From Balanoglossus misakiensis (taxonomy: Eukaryota; Hemichordata): DNA of 64,000 nt. Positions within the stretch are counted from its first letter, which is position 1. Every line of letters starts with the position of its first letter. The position numbers were made by a program, and so were the translations under genes. Under the pieces are notes generated by a model. It ran no database searches, was not told the origin of the DNA, and saw only the letters and a list, made by a program, of their open reading frames with translations. The DNA lies in contig CM082596.2 of assembly GCA_040954595.2 (NCBI GenBank), positions 992,001 through 1,056,000 on the forward strand. The letters are read 5' to 3'. Shown here piece after piece: positions 11,514-24,312 of this stretch.

Positions 11514-14500
11514 ATGAGCGAGGCGAAAACGATGGATTCATCGATGCACACAGATCCGTCAAGGTAAGCTTGATCGCGCTGAGAAACAAACCCGGAAATG
11601 GACGTACAACGTTGCCATAGTTTAGCGTTCATAGGAGAAGCCGTTGCCATCGTAATATGGAAATGAACTATATTGAGATTTCGGAAATGTTTATGTTGTA
11701 GCTTTCCAGCTAGGGCTAAATCTCGACATTATATCAAACGTTTGAACCAGCAGTATTTGTCATTAAATGTTGGGTGAAGAAAATGTCGATAATGCATGAT
11801 TTTCAATGGTGAAATATACATGTTTTCACCATGAATTGACCATTACATTGAGCTGTAACAGACCTTGTAAGTTGTAAGTTGTACATTGCATTGATGTCAA
11901 GTTGTCTGTTACATCTGTGGTTCTGATGAACCCACCATGGCCAGGCCAACAAAGAGCTAGAAGTCTAAGTCTCTGTTCTCTTTTTCCCTTCTTTTGACAA
12001 TCAGGGAAGGGGCTGCTAAGTGGTTGGACGCCCACTATGACCCAGTTGCTTCTCTGTATACTTTTACTACTTGTATGGGTAAGTCAACCATTATTTGTAT
12101 TTTGTGGGATAGTACAATCCATCGGATCCTCATACCCAGTAATATCTAGTCAACTCTCAGGTTATATTTTTAAATCAGCAGATAAAAATAACAGCTGAAC
12201 AAGTTCTAATATTACTGCTATGTGCAAAGGCTATAGTATGTATCATCTTTTGCAACTCTTATATAGTAAACTGTGGACTTACCCAGAATGCAGTTTTCAT
12301 GTGATTTGACCCAGTTGTATGAAGCAGAATGATGTTGCAACCATTGATCACCATGGTTTGGTCCAAATCCATTGTTTTACATGGCAAAGTTGGGCCTGTA
12401 CAGAGGGAAACAGAGATGAAGAGGGTTATAAGTTAGTGAGCATTGTACAAAAGTAAACAAAATTGGACATAGAATAACGTGTTATCTTATACTGTATATG
12501 TATATCTCAGGACTGAAAGTGTAACACAGTGTGTGCATCTTTTGACAGCTTTGTCAGATCTGAATGGAGATGGTGAAAACAAACTAATCATAGCTGACTT
12601 AGGCACAGGATCATATGATATGAAGTTGAAAGTCTACAAGGGAACTGTATTGGTGTCTGAGAATGCAATCATTGATCTGCCGACTGGTGTTTCAACATTC
12701 TTTATGGACACAAATGAACCTAGAACTCCAGGTAAGATAACTCAACTAATCCTACTACGATGGATTACAGTACATACTGGCCAGACTCTTCTAAGACTGA
12801 ATATCCATCGTTCAAAGGCACTATGTGCTCCCATCAAAGTACAAAAATATGAATAAGACATTTCAATTACAACAGAGTGAATATTTCATATCATGGATTC
12901 ATTTCTATTTCAGCCATTGCTGTGGCATCAGGACCATACATTTACGTCTATAAAAATCTCAGACCATACTTCAAATTTACACTGCCACCATTGGATGTCA
13001 ACCCAGTGGAACAAGATCTTTGGAATCAAGCTAAAGATGTAAGTTTTAGCTTTATCTCAACCTTTGTTTACTTGTGGTATTCTAAGATGATATCTACCAT
13101 TTTCTTTTGCTGAGAAAGTTAATTTGCATCACTATAATTTGACTTTTTAGGACAAGATAGATGTGAGAGTTCTCCGGGAAATGTTGGACAGTTTGAGAAA
13201 AGAAAGCAATGAAGGAAGTCTGACTGTCAGATCACTGAGGTATGTGTGTGAAATAGTAAACATAGACTTTTCAGCTAGTTTTGTGATGCAATCCAAGTTG
13301 GTAACAAGTCAGACATGTTGTGTATAAATGAGTGTCTTGTTCTCAAACTTGACAGGTTTTTGATGTTAGACTACGATCAGATGGAACCATTTGCCAGTGT
13401 TCACAAACATGCACCGCTGAAGAAACAGGTAATGATAATCAATGATAATGATAATCAATTAAATGAATAGATATGTCATATGAAAAAACATTAAAGTAAA
13501 AGCAATATTGTCTAGCGGCCACTGAGTCTTGTCTCTCTCTCATTTGACAGACTGTGATTACATGTATGGATACTCTGAAGAAAAGCATGGCTGATGAAGA
13601 TGCTATAAGCTGTCTTGTGATTGGTACAGAGAGTAGAGATATCTATGTATTGGATCCTGAAGCCTTCACTGTCCTTGCTAAGGTGAGACTTGTTTCAGTT
13701 TCTGATAGAAGCTGTACATAATTGGAATGGTGTATGCTGTATATGTTTTGATGGCCTGTGTAACCAGTTCCAAAATCCGTTTCACATTTCCTTGTCTGAT
13801 TGTCATGTTTAATCGTGTTGTTTATAATGAAAGATCTTCATCAAAATACTGTATTCTGATTTTTTTAACCAGATGAGCCTTTCAAGTGTACCAGTGTTTC
13901 TGAGCGTGTCTGGTCTATACGATGTGGAATTTCGTATTGTAGTCTCTTGTAGAAACGGGAACATCTACACTCTGAAAAGGTAATGTCATCTATTCGTGTT
14001 GGTATATGTACAAAACAAATGACATGTTATGACATCAGTCGTTGTGCCATGTTTATGACACTATATGTTTTTGTTTGTTTCTCAGGGGTTCTAAGACAGC
14101 AAAGCCATGCATTGAGTTGGGATCTCAACCAGTAGGCTTACAAAGAGTTGGTAAAAATATCATTGTAGGTTGCATGGACCAAACACTGCAGTGTTACACA
14201 ACTAAGGTAAGAGTGTATAAAGTTGCTTAGCCCACTAACTATGCTTGTGGTATATCATCTAAATCCAGTCTCCTTGCAGTCATGTTTGAAATGTAACAAT
14301 TTTTATCGAACCACAGGGCAAGAAACTGTGGACAGTGTATCTACCAGCTGATATATCCTCCATGGGAATTATGGATCACAAACAACGTGGATTCAAAGCT
14401 GTCTTGGTCGGATTAAATAATTGTGAAGTCCACTTGTACAGGGATAAATACTTGGTCAACATTATCAAAACACAGGTAACATTTTGGGAATAGCTTTTCA

Positions 14501-15880
14501 TTTGTAAAATCAATGGCCTTGCATACATTTACTATTGTAAGAGTATTTTCTTGCCAGGAGACGTCAAGTATGATGTTGACATTGCAGAGTATTGCTTATC
14601 TCAAACTTACAGGATGCAGTGACCGGTATGCAGTTTGGCCGTTTTGGCCGTGAGGATGGAGCTTTAGTGATGACCACTAAGGGAGGTGCATTGATTGTGA
14701 AGATTTTGCGACGTTCAGCCGTCTTTGAAGAAAAGGACATGTCAGGGGGACCTCCAGCTGCTCAGAATCAGAAATTGAATGTACCGAAGAAAACAAAACT
14801 GTTTGTTGATCAGACTATGAGAGAAAGAGAAAATGGAACAGGTAATATGATAGCTTATGATTAACCAAGATTTTAGTATTCCACTGTCCTGTCAAAGATT
14901 ATTTATTTAGCTTTTCACCCAAAGAGAGACCCATTGCTAAAAAGGAACCCTTGTTTCTTTTTTTCATGATCTCTCTTTCACAGCCATGCATCGGATGTTC
15001 CAACACGATCTCTATCGTCTTCGACTGAACACAGCGCGTGCATTCGTTAAAGCCTTGGACAACAGTTTGACTCCAATCTCAGTCAATCCATCAGAACCAT
15101 TGAAATTATCAGCACAGGTAATTTACCAGATATTCAGATTTATGAAGTTGTATCAGTGTGATTTTCATCCTTTATGTGCTAGCCTGTTGCTGAATATCAA
15201 CAACTGAGACGGACTGATATTTTTGTTGCAGATTCAAGGCATTGGGCCAACATTTAAGCTGACAGTTAGTTTACAGAACTCATCTACAAGTACTCCGTCC
15301 CTCTGTCTCGTCATCAGCTTCCAGTATGATGATAAACTTTACGCCTTACAGAAGAACCTCATTCATGTAAGTACTGTCATATCACAGACAGTGTGGGTCT
15401 GACCCAAGGACTTGTTTAAATGGTCTGTGTGGAGGATTTGTGTGTAGTAGTCAATCAATCACACCAGATATTCCTGATATCAAGATCTGACTGACTAGTA
15501 ACCAAAATTCAAATGTGCACTAACAGTTTCTTTGGTTTGTACTTCTAGGTCCCAATGCTTGTACCAGGACTCAATTATAATTTTGAAACTTTAGTCGAAT
15601 GTTTAAACGACAAAGGTATATCAGACACAATCAAGGTAAGTATGTCTGCAGTGTTACAAGAATAAGGTACACTTGTATTCTATAGTGGAATAGATTCATT
15701 GGAAACAAGTGACATGCTTTCGTATAATTCCATTCAGGTACTTCAATGATGAGATGACACTCGGTAATGCTTATGATTGTTCTCTGTTGATAGGTGTTTG
15801 TTCTACGACAAGGAAAGACTGTACCACTGATAACAGCTGTGATCAACATGCCTGTTAGTGAATCTGTCATAGTTGTCTGA
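11514..15880 (+). CDS. BBS1: Bardet-Biedl syndrome 1 protein, BBSome subunit, 15 coding exons
   Basis: BBS1 is a core subunit of the BBSome, the coat-like complex that carries membrane cargo in and out of cilia and is recruited by ARL6. Exons: 11514-11563, 12005-12078, 12549-12731, 12914-13038, 13151-13239, 13356-13428, 13551-13682, 13873-13979, 14086-14206, 14317-14475, 14613-14841, 14984-15117, 15232-15366, 15549-15635, 15794-15880. All phases close and give 594 aa, against 593 in human. Recognised blocks are KWLDAHYDP near the N-terminus, [12 protein letters not shown] and [10 protein letters not shown] in the first propeller blades, then [33 protein letters not shown], and C-terminally [10 protein letters not shown] and [10 protein letters not shown] of the GAE-like domain. 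It starts at the first ATG of exon 1 and lies divergent to the FSIP2-like gene. Confidence 0.98.
12336..12436 (+). repeat. Dispersed MITE-like repeat in BBS1 intron 2
   Basis: It shares the core CACCATGGTTTGGTCC, then CCATTGTTTT and a GGGCCTGTA/AGAG segment, with the copy at 21002-21110 in MUS81. The terminal AACCCTTT-like ends are degraded. Confidence 0.6.
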
Positions 15881-16804
15881 ATGGAGCTACCACCCCTGTT
15901 TTGCTGTGAAATGGACTGAGCCAAGCAAGAAAAACACTTGGAAATTCCAAGATACAGCGAGGTTGATGGGTTACAAGGTCGTGGGTACTGATATCTCAAG
16001 TGCTGAATCATGTGTCAAGAGATTACATTCTGAATGTTTGTATTTGGATTTTGTGAAACGATTTGAAACTGACAGCTATATGTATTGTACCAGTTGACTT
16101 TTAATATCTCTTTCCATTCATTCATCTTGACAAACTTATTTGTTAAGATATCATTTGTAGAGTATGTCTTGACCTAAAGATGTGATGTTTGTGTTCTTGA
16201 AGGCGATGAAATGTACATAGTTGTTATAACTGTTTTATGTAAATAAAAGAGAACATAAAAAACTACTATGCTGCCTTGTTTGGTTTTGACAAGCTAACAA
16301 TCTGTTACAGCTATCTGTTCTCATGTGACACAAGACAAACATGTGCCACAAAAATCACAATTGTTGTTAAACTCTGCTCCAATTCTAGTTTCATGCAAAG
16401 CTTGACTTTTATTACTTGGCTAGAAATCTGTTACTACAGAAATTGACGAAGTCTTTTGAGATCTTGCAGTGAGCAGAAAAGCATTTCTTACCAATCATAC
16501 CAGCTCACAACATTCCCAGATGTTACCTATTGGAATCAAAACATTGATTTTGCACTCAAATCAAAAATAAGCAAAAATCGTTTCCCTATTTGTAATGTAC
16601 CGGAGAGCAAAGAGGCTTATAATGTCACTGCTTTCCAAAACATACACTAAAACCTGTCACACCTGAAGCAACAAATAGCCAATATAGACTAGGCCTACCA
16701 GTTATTCAAATGTCACTGCTATAATAAAAGTCATTGATGAGACGCCTGCGGATCTACTTATTAAAACCAAAAAACAAATCTGTGTATCACTTGTTGCAAC
16801 AGCC
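15881..16804 (+). other. BBS1 3' UTR and intergenic DNA
   Basis: Positions 15881 to about 16265 form the BBS1 3' UTR, with an AATAAA at 16242-16247. The rest, up to the sulfotransferase start codon at 16805, is AT-rich with no credible ORF. It should contain that gene's promoter and 5' UTR. I see no TATA box or repeat that I can support. Confidence 0.5.
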
Positions 16805-18340
16805 ATGAAAGGTAAGATATTGTCTGCACATTTATGTGGAAAATTACTTCTTGCATGCCAATGGTGGGTTTATTAAGGATGAACATTATGCCTTTCTTGA
16901 CTCTTGACCAATTCCGGGATTTGATTCCTGAGTCGCCACAATTTGTTGCACCGGAAGTTAAACCAGACTCAGTTTCCTCGTTAAAGTCAATTTACTGTGT
17001 GTTATTATCTTAATAGAGAGAAGACTGGTGATCACCGGATGTTCTGTGTACAAAGTCATACCTGCATTATTAGTTTTTCTTGTATGGTTTACAATCTTTA
17101 CTATAGATTCTCTGCCACGTCAACACAATGAATGGTAAGTTACTACTTCCACGATCACCGACACAAATGTGAAACACAATACATGTATTTGCAGAGCCAG
17201 GTCACCTAAATGGCTGCATAACAGCTTACTGACAATGAACAAACTGGTTCTTTTAAACTTTGCATAAAGCTGAAATGGGTGCTGTTGTGATGTTGGATAT
17301 TTATTTATTTCCATAGGGCATCGCCATTATATTTGGTGAAACAGCAAGGCAACACAACTTCACGTAAGACAGGAGTGAAGCCTCAGCATACGAAGCCTCA
17401 ACAACGACAGTCTCAATCTTGTCGACCCCAAAGTGACTTCATATTTATCAGGATCGCAAAAACTGGCAGCACCACCTTGTCTAAACTTCTATTCATCTAT
17501 GGTCTAAAACACAAGTTAGTGGCTGGTCTTGGCAGCTTTTTCATCCGTCAAAATCCATCCTTGGAACCACGTCTGCAGTTACAGATTACACGATATAACT
17601 GCAGTTCATTCCCAGGATACAACTTTATGTCAAGTCACGTGATCTATAATCGTGAAGCCATGAAAGCACTTATTCCAAAAGCAAAAATCTTCTCACTCAT
17701 TAGAAACCCTTACTTACGAACAAGATCATGGTTTTACTCAACAAAATTGTTCGAAGATGACACCAAACACCTAACCTTTGAAGACTTCGTTCACAATTAT
17801 CGTTCAACAAATAAGGATGATTTAAACAGTAATTGCCCCAGAGCCATATTTCGAACCCAATCTGGTTATTTTGATATTGCTTCCAATAATTGTCCAAATT
17901 ACACATTATTAACATCCAAATTTGAACAGTTGGAGAGTGAAATAGGTTTAATATTAATCAATGAATATTATGAGGAGTCTTTGGTTCTTTTGAAGAAGTA
18001 CTTATGTTGGGAGGACATTGATATGGTTTACATGTATGCCAACTTTCATCCTTACAAGAGATTGGACATGGATGAAGTAGTGGAGGAAGTACTTAGTAAA
18101 ACGAACGTGGTCGATATGAAACTGTATGAACACTTTAACCGCACTTTTTGGAAGAAAATACAAGATTATGATGGCAACTTTCAAGAAGATTTAGCAAGAA
18201 TGCGCAGAGTCAGAAATGAAACAATCGAGAAATGTGCATTGGAAAAGTTTAAATCAGATTACTGCACACAGTTGTCAGTGAAGATTGGCAAACTGCAGCA
18301 ACAAATAGCAAATGATCAATTAAAATGGTTCTGCTATTAA
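16805..18340 (+). CDS. Galactose 3-O-sulfotransferase-like Golgi enzyme (GAL3ST family), 3 exons
   Basis: It transfers sulfate from PAPS to the 3-hydroxyl of galactose on glycolipids or glycans in the Golgi; the exact acceptor is unknown. Exons: 16805-16811 (only seven coding bases), 17017-17134, 17317-18340; 382 aa. The joined N-terminus is a type II signal anchor: MKERR, then a hydrophobic segment at residues about 16-32 (VIPALLVFLVWFTIFTI). Family motifs are the 5'-phosphosulfate loop IRIAKTGSTTLSKLL, the 3'-phosphate motif IFSLIRNPYLRTRSWF, and late in the protein NEYYEESLVLLKKYLCWE and HFNRTFWKKI, which match vertebrate GAL3ST enzymes. It lies between BBS1 and MUS81 on the same strand. 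An AATAAA follows at 18450-18455. The tiny first exon is inferred from phase and a strong donor (GTAAGAT). Confidence 0.88.
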
Positions 18341-18859
18341 TAGGGGTGGATGGATCAAGGTTGGAGGGATGAAGTTTTGGACATAGTAATAGATTGGTGA
18401 ATGGCTGGTTTTAATGGTTTGAAAATGACAATACTGAAAATTTTGTTGAAATAAAATATGTGATGTAGTACTTGGTCAGTTGATGATGTCATTAAATAAT
18501 GACAATTCAAATGTTCTAGCTGCTTTCAGAATCTTCAATCCACAAAACATATATGGATTAAATTCAGTTCAATGTGGGCAAAGTTGATGTGTAATTGTTG
18601 TCACGTCATGGCACATATTGTTCCTGTGAAGTACAATAACTTAGTGTATAATGTATCATAACCTTTTATTGTTGAAAAGAGCGATAAAGAAGTGTATTTG
18701 TGATATGCGTTGCTCTTTACAATGACTAAAATGATCATTTCAGCCTTTCAGGTTCTTACAAAGGAAACTGTGTAATTCGCAATAGGGGGCGCTGTTGGCG
18801 GGTCATTCGAAACGAAATCAACATCACAGCGTCCGCGTCGTCATGTTACTCTGAAAACA
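18341..18859 (+). other. Sulfotransferase 3' UTR and MUS81 promoter
   Basis: The sulfotransferase poly(A) signal is at 18450-18455. A CTCF-like GCAATAGGGGGCGCT motif sits at 18779-18793, 66 bases upstream of the MUS81 start codon. No gene is visible. Confidence 0.5.
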
Positions 18860-21800
18860 ATGTCCCACAAACGTGCACATAATAGATCAAGAAGGGATCG
18901 GCCTTGTCCAAATCCACTGTTTTTACAATGGCTGACAGAATGGTACCAGGCTGCGGCAGATGTTGGCTCTAAGATGCAGTTCGTATATGCGAAGGTTAGT
19001 GGTCTGGTCATCAACAATCTTTAATATGGGGTTACTGTGGTTAACTATAGACTGAGACAATGAATGGATAAAGGGAAGATTTTTTGTCCTCTGCCTGAAG
19101 TTCAAGGGTGGGGGGCTGCTCATCGTAAGATTTATTTACCCCCCCCCCCTCTCCCTCTATCCTATTCCTACATGCTACAGCCCTTGTATTCATTTTTCAT
19201 TACAGGCGATTGACTCTCTGCAAAAGTATCCAGTACCACTTTCAAGTGGTAAAGAAGCCAAAATACTTCAGGGATTTGGTGATAAAATATGTAAAATGTT
19301 GGATAAGAAATTAATGGAACAAGGTTGGTATTATCTGTTCTTGATTAGTTGAATTCACTTGCTCTTTATTTCATCATATTGATCAAAATTTATCAATTAT
19401 GACAATCAAATCATATCAAAATGTTTCATGATGAACTATTAATGACATCTTTCTTTTCAACCCAAGGAATCACTCCACGTTCACCCGAGATTCCTGAACA
19501 ACATGAATCCGTCAGAAATGAAATCTCACAACCCGTTGAAGAACAGCAAACTAAGGTACATGATGCATGCATTTGTGGGAGAGTTGGCACCAAGTGAAGT
19601 CTCTCATAGATTGGTCTGTGTACTTGGTTTATTTCACACATATAGCCTGTAATCATGTCAATGATTATACATGTATTTTTTATTTTTTTCTTAAACAGAA
19701 AAGGAGAGTTGTTGCCAAGAGACCAGGTGGAGGAAACAAATCAAAAGAGTACATACCAACATACAGATCTGGTGCATATGCAATTATAGTGGCATTATAC
19801 AACAATCTACAGAAAGCAGATAGTCGTGGCTATATGTCAAAGGCCGAATTAACACGAGATGCTCAGCTGTTGTGTGATGCATCATTTTCACAGGTGAGTG
19901 AGTCTGCTCTGATTGGAACATGGGGTAATAAGCCCACAGCTGAGTCAGTTTGAAGTCGACTTCTGCATATGACAATGACATGAAATGGAACTTTCAACTC
20001 AACATGACTTACACTGCCATACACTGTATGTTCATGTAGCACTATTGATATCATATGTTATTTTTCCAGCCTGACCCTGGATGTCGGTACACAGCATGGT
20101 CGTCCATGGGAACACTGATTAAGAAGGGTTATGTATTGAAGGAAAGCAGTCCCGCAAAGTAAGTCTAAAGCCAAAGGAAAATGCAGTCCCAGACATTTAA
20201 TTTCATAGAGTGAATCTAAAGAAGCCCAAGTTATATTTCTAAAGCAAGATTCAGTTTTCCTGAAATATAATTCTCTTGTCAATCCAGGTACAGTTTGACA
20301 GATACTGGCTGTGAATTGGCTGATAGACTACAATCAGTTGTGCCATCACCAGATGGAGAAACAGCGCCCTCATTCACCATTGGTGGTACAGTCAATGTGC
20401 ATCAAACTACAGGAGATTGCAGTACTGCTTACCCGTACGTACATGTAATTTTATTTTAAGTGACACTGAGATAAGACCCACCATGTGTACTTGTTTTAGT
20501 AAAACCAAGTATCAAGAAAGCTTTCAGACCTTAATTTCAAAAACCAAATATGAAGTATCGTTTCTTTTTCAAGACAGGCCCAACACATCATCTCAAGTCA
20601 CTCTCAGTAGTGATGATGATGAAGATAGGCAACAACTTATCACTGGACAAAATAATGGGAAAGATGATGATGTAATGATGGCTGGCAGTTCCAAATCCCA
20701 AAACGCAGTCTTACCGCAGCGTGGGACGGACTACTGCAGTGGAAATTCCCAAATCAGTGTCAGCTTGGATTGTTACATTGGGAGTGGCACTAGTTTGCCT
20801 TCAGATGTGACATCATCACAGAGTACGGTTGCAAGTAGATCAGAGTCTGACCTGCAAAGCAGCTGTAGTGTGACACCAGCAACAGATTTCAGACCAGAGT
20901 TTGTCCTTCAGCCAGGAGCGTTTGATATTGTGCTGTGTGTTGATAACTGTGAAACTGCTGGGTAAGTTTATATCCTGAGCTGCTGTGGTCACTGATGTCA
21001 GGTTTTAACCCTTTGAACACCATGGTTTGGTCCCAACCCATTGTTTTCTTTGGTAAACCTGGACCTCTAAAGAGAGAACTAGGGGTGAAAGGGTTTCTAA
21101 TACTGCAGGTTCATTTCTATTCCTGTATGCTACCATACATGTCTTCAATTACAGTGTCATTAATATTGATATATTTCAGGGGTGTTAACAGCAGGAAGCA
21201 AAACTTGGTTCCAGAACTTCAAAGGAACGGAATAAATTTTGACGTACGGAAGCTACAGATTGGTGACTTTCTGTGGGTTGCTAAAGAAAAGGTTAAACCA
21301 AAGCCTGGTAAGTTACTTCTTGTACATTTTTGGTTTCAGTTTGAAGTGAGTTAGAATTGTTTGAAGCATTACGTTTATTGCAATACCTACACTCTTGTAT
21401 CACTCTGCTGTACAGGCTGTCTGCAGGTACCTGTTGCAAGAGAAGTAGTTTTAGATTACGTTGCTGAGAGAAAGAGAATGGATGATCTGGCTAGCAGTAT
21501 CATGGACGGAAGGTTTAAGGAACAAAAGGTATGGATTCTGTGTTGGGTACTTCTTAAAGGGAGACATTTTCCTTTCAATGTTCAACTGGTCTCTCTGTAT
21601 TTTCTCTGGAAATTAGATAAACATGCACTGTTGTTTTTCTAGTTCCGTCTGAAAAATTGTGGCTTGAAGAAACCAATTTATCTGGTAGAAGACTTTGGTT
21701 GCAGTCAGAATTTGAGTATACCAGAAACCACACTACGACAGGCAATAGTGAACACTCAGGTCAGTAGACTGCAAAGTTATGTTACTATAGCAGGCACCAG

Positions 21801-22871
21801 ATTTGGCAGTTAAGATCCTAGAATAACATAAACTTTTGTGTGGTTTCTTTAGGTAATCGATGGTTTCTTAATAAAACAAACTCACTCATTGAAGGAGTCT
21901 GTTGGATATCTGACTATTATGACGAGATATTTACAAAGTCTGTACACAGTAAGTCAAACACCTTTTCTGAAAACATTTAACTTATTATCCTCAACTTATG
22001 TACTCCTTCAAATAACTGGTTGGTCTTCATTTCTTTATTTCGATTTTCAGAACAAGACTTTAGTGGCCTGTACAAAAGAACAGCGGGACAGCCTTCAGAA
22101 TGAATCTTACACAAGTGATCATCGGCATATCCTAATGACATTTGGAGAGTTCAATGAATTAAGCATCAAAAACAAGGTAATTATTTGTACATTTCACAGG
22201 ATTCCCTGCTGCTTTTTGTGGTGACACTTACAGGATTCACTTGCCGTAGGTTTATTCACCTGGCCAATAATCAGTTGAAGCTAAAGTATTGACATGATTT
22301 TTCACAGGCCATGACAGTTACAGAGATGTTTGCCAAACAACTTATGCAAATCAGTGGTCTGTCTGCAGAGAAGGCAAAAGTTGTGCTCGAAAAGTATCGC
22401 ACACCAAAGCAGTAAGTGTACATATAACATATAACATCGTATATATTTTGGGGGCATATGAATGGTACGAGTCTTGTGATTGTCGAGTTTAAATACAATG
22501 TAGTACTAATATCCCACTGCAAGATAATAAAGGAGTCACAAAGAGTATATGTCTTGTTTTCTGTGTAGGCTTATAGAAGCATACCAAAGTTGTCAAAGCG
22601 TTGCAGCAAAAGAAAAACTACTGTCTTTACTCAAGTATGGCAAATCACAGAGGTGAGTTGTAGAGCGCCCTCTAGAGAGACTTCAACAAGTTGGCAAAAA
22701 CGTTTTTTCAGTGGAATTTATTGCAGTTAGATACAGAACGAGACTGATTTTGTGGGAACCTCATAATGACAGATGCTGTTTTTTCATCATTTTAAATATT
22801 ACAGAAATCTTGGTCCATCATTGAGCAAGTCAGTGTATCAACTTTACAACGCTGAAGGTACTCTACAATAA
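18860..22871 (+). CDS. MUS81: Crossover junction endonuclease MUS81, 15 exons
   Basis: Catalytic subunit of the MUS81-EME structure-specific nuclease. It cuts nicked Holliday junctions, 3' flaps and stalled forks in the nucleus. Exons: 18860-18994, 19206-19323, 19467-19555, 19699-19893, 20070-20158, 20288-20434, 20578-20961, 21180-21307, 21416-21528, 21643-21759, 21853-21948, 22051-22176, 22308-22411, 22569-22652, 22805-22871; 663 aa, longer than human (551) because of a Ser/Asp-rich linker in the seventh exon. Landmarks are the N-terminal [14 protein letters not shown] with its HhH fold, a winged helix (exons 4-6), the XPF-type nuclease core with [17 protein letters not shown] and the active-site ERKRMDD (in 21416-21528), then the C-terminal tandem HhH domain. 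All catalytic residues look intact. The downstream neighbour is a cystatin in tail-to-tail orientation. Confidence 0.98.
21002..21110 (+). repeat. Dispersed MITE-like repeat in a MUS81 intron, fullest copy
   Basis: This is about 109 bases bounded by TTTTAACCCTTTGAACACC on the left and GGGGTGAAAGGGTTTCTAATA on the right. The ends form imperfect terminal inverted repeats (AACCCTTT/AAAGGGTT). It has no coding capacity. Related pieces lie at 1751-1840, 12336-12436, 27541-27585 and 63748-63775. Confidence 0.6.
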
Positions 22872-23451
22872 GTACTTCCCTGCTTGTGAAGATAGTCTGC
22901 AACTTCATCAAACAAGAAAGAAAACAATTCTAATCTTTTGTAAATATTTACTTTTTCAAGTGTCCTTTTTATTAAACTATGTTATTGCAATGTTATTTGT
23001 GAAGTCTACATTTCTGTACATTAAGCGTGGCAACTGATGAAACGATTCCTTATGTCCAATTGTCAAGAGCATATGTTTTATTAATGGCTTATCTACAAAT
23101 ATAACATACATGTATATACATGTTGACAAATGTTCACATTGCACTAATTGTTAACCATCAGTGTCCCAATTTTCACTGATTCATGTTGGTCATAAAGACT
23201 AAATAATAACATGCACATAATGTAAATGAAAACTTAAATGGAATATGTCCACTCTCATACATAAAGACTAAATAAAACTTCTGTCTAAAAGTCACTATGA
23301 AATCAGGAAGTGTACCAGTAATATTAAGTTACTAAATATTCTGGATGGAGTATTCATAAGACTGGATTATTGTTTGCTGTGTGGAATTATATGATGACAG
23401 CACCAGTCTGAACTCCTTGTGTGTTATCTTATGGGGTTGACTCTTCCAACA
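22872..23451. other. 3' UTRs of convergent MUS81 and cystatin genes
   Basis: Plus-strand poly(A) candidates are ATTAAA at 22971 and AATAAA at 23271. A minus-strand AATAAA (TTTATT near 23077) would end the cystatin transcript. The two transcripts may therefore overlap at their 3' ends. No ORF is credible. Confidence 0.45.
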
Positions 23452-24312
23452 TTACATGTTGCCATGGTATTTACTGATGTGGGTACAAAGAGGTGGTTCA
23501 CGGACAAACTGCATGAATCTCTCGCCTGGTCTGTCCTCCACAACATTGACAGCCACTTCACAGATGAATGGCTGTAGGGAAAACAGAGAGAACAGGACTC
23601 GATTTCAGTGTTGGTTGATTGAAGATCATTTCAATGGTCATGTTTAGTCCAAAGACCCTGGAAAAGTCCACGCTTTGTCATAGTCTAAGATTCTAAGAGT
23701 CAAGAAAAGTAAATTTGCGTAAAGTGTCACAATATATATGCAATTATAATCATACCTCTGGTGAATTTTTGCTTGTGTTAATTTCACAATTTTGTATGTC
23801 CTTCAAGTTGTCCTCATTATTACGACATGTTGTCGGTGTTGTCTCTATTGTCAGGAAATAGTTGTAACCATGAACAAGCTGGAGAAAAAAAGATACTGTT
23901 ACACATACATCGAGACCTGGGTCAGTAAATAGAGTACACAGAGTAAGTTTTATCTGATATGCTGCCATTTAACTTGTGGTACGAAACACTTAGCTAGAGC
24001 TGCGCTACGCCCCTCCAACGCATCTTCTGCAACTAATTCGTATACGGCATCATTTTGCGATCAACACGATAGCAACGATTCAAAGATTCGATAACTTACC
24101 TGCTTCTGTGCCTTGATGATGTCTGTCAGCTTGTTCAAATACATCGAATTTGACATCTTGTTGAGCTCTGTGACAGCAAACTCGGCTGCTTCAATGACAT
24201 CTTTGTCATCGACATTCACATCTTTAGGAGCTCCCAGTAAATTAGCAAAACTTATGTCAAGGCTGAGACAAAACACGAGGCAGAAAGCCGGATAATAGAT
24301 GATACGACCCAT
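23452..24312 (-). CDS. Secreted type-2 cystatin (cysteine protease inhibitor), 3 exons
   Basis: Tight-binding inhibitor of papain-like cathepsins, secreted or sent to lysosomes. Exons: 24312-24100, 23878-23756, 23571-23452; 151 aa. Seen directly: an N-terminal signal peptide of about 23 residues (MGRIIYYPAFCLVFCLSL), then the N-terminal Leu-Leu-Gly wedge, a helix, the first hairpin as QLVHG split across the exon 1/2 junction (consensus QxVxG), and four cysteines placed for the two type-2 disulfides (two in exon 2, two in exon 3: FICEVAVNV, PPLC). The three-exon layout also matches vertebrate type-2 cystatins. The Pro-Trp of the second hairpin is absent; there is no tryptophan in that part. 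The gene lies between MUS81 and POLE2. From memory, human CST6 is in the same neighbourhood as MUS81. Confidence 0.9.

Noticed and set aside
19138-19149. Poly(C) tract in a MUS81 intron as a functional element
   Set aside because: A simple homopolymer run without conserved flanks. It is most likely slippage.
21421-21426. CTGCAG at 21421-21426 as acceptor for the MUS81 exon before ERKR
   Set aside because: It breaks the reading frame. The acceptor at 21415 keeps phase and gives [15 protein letters not shown] as expected.
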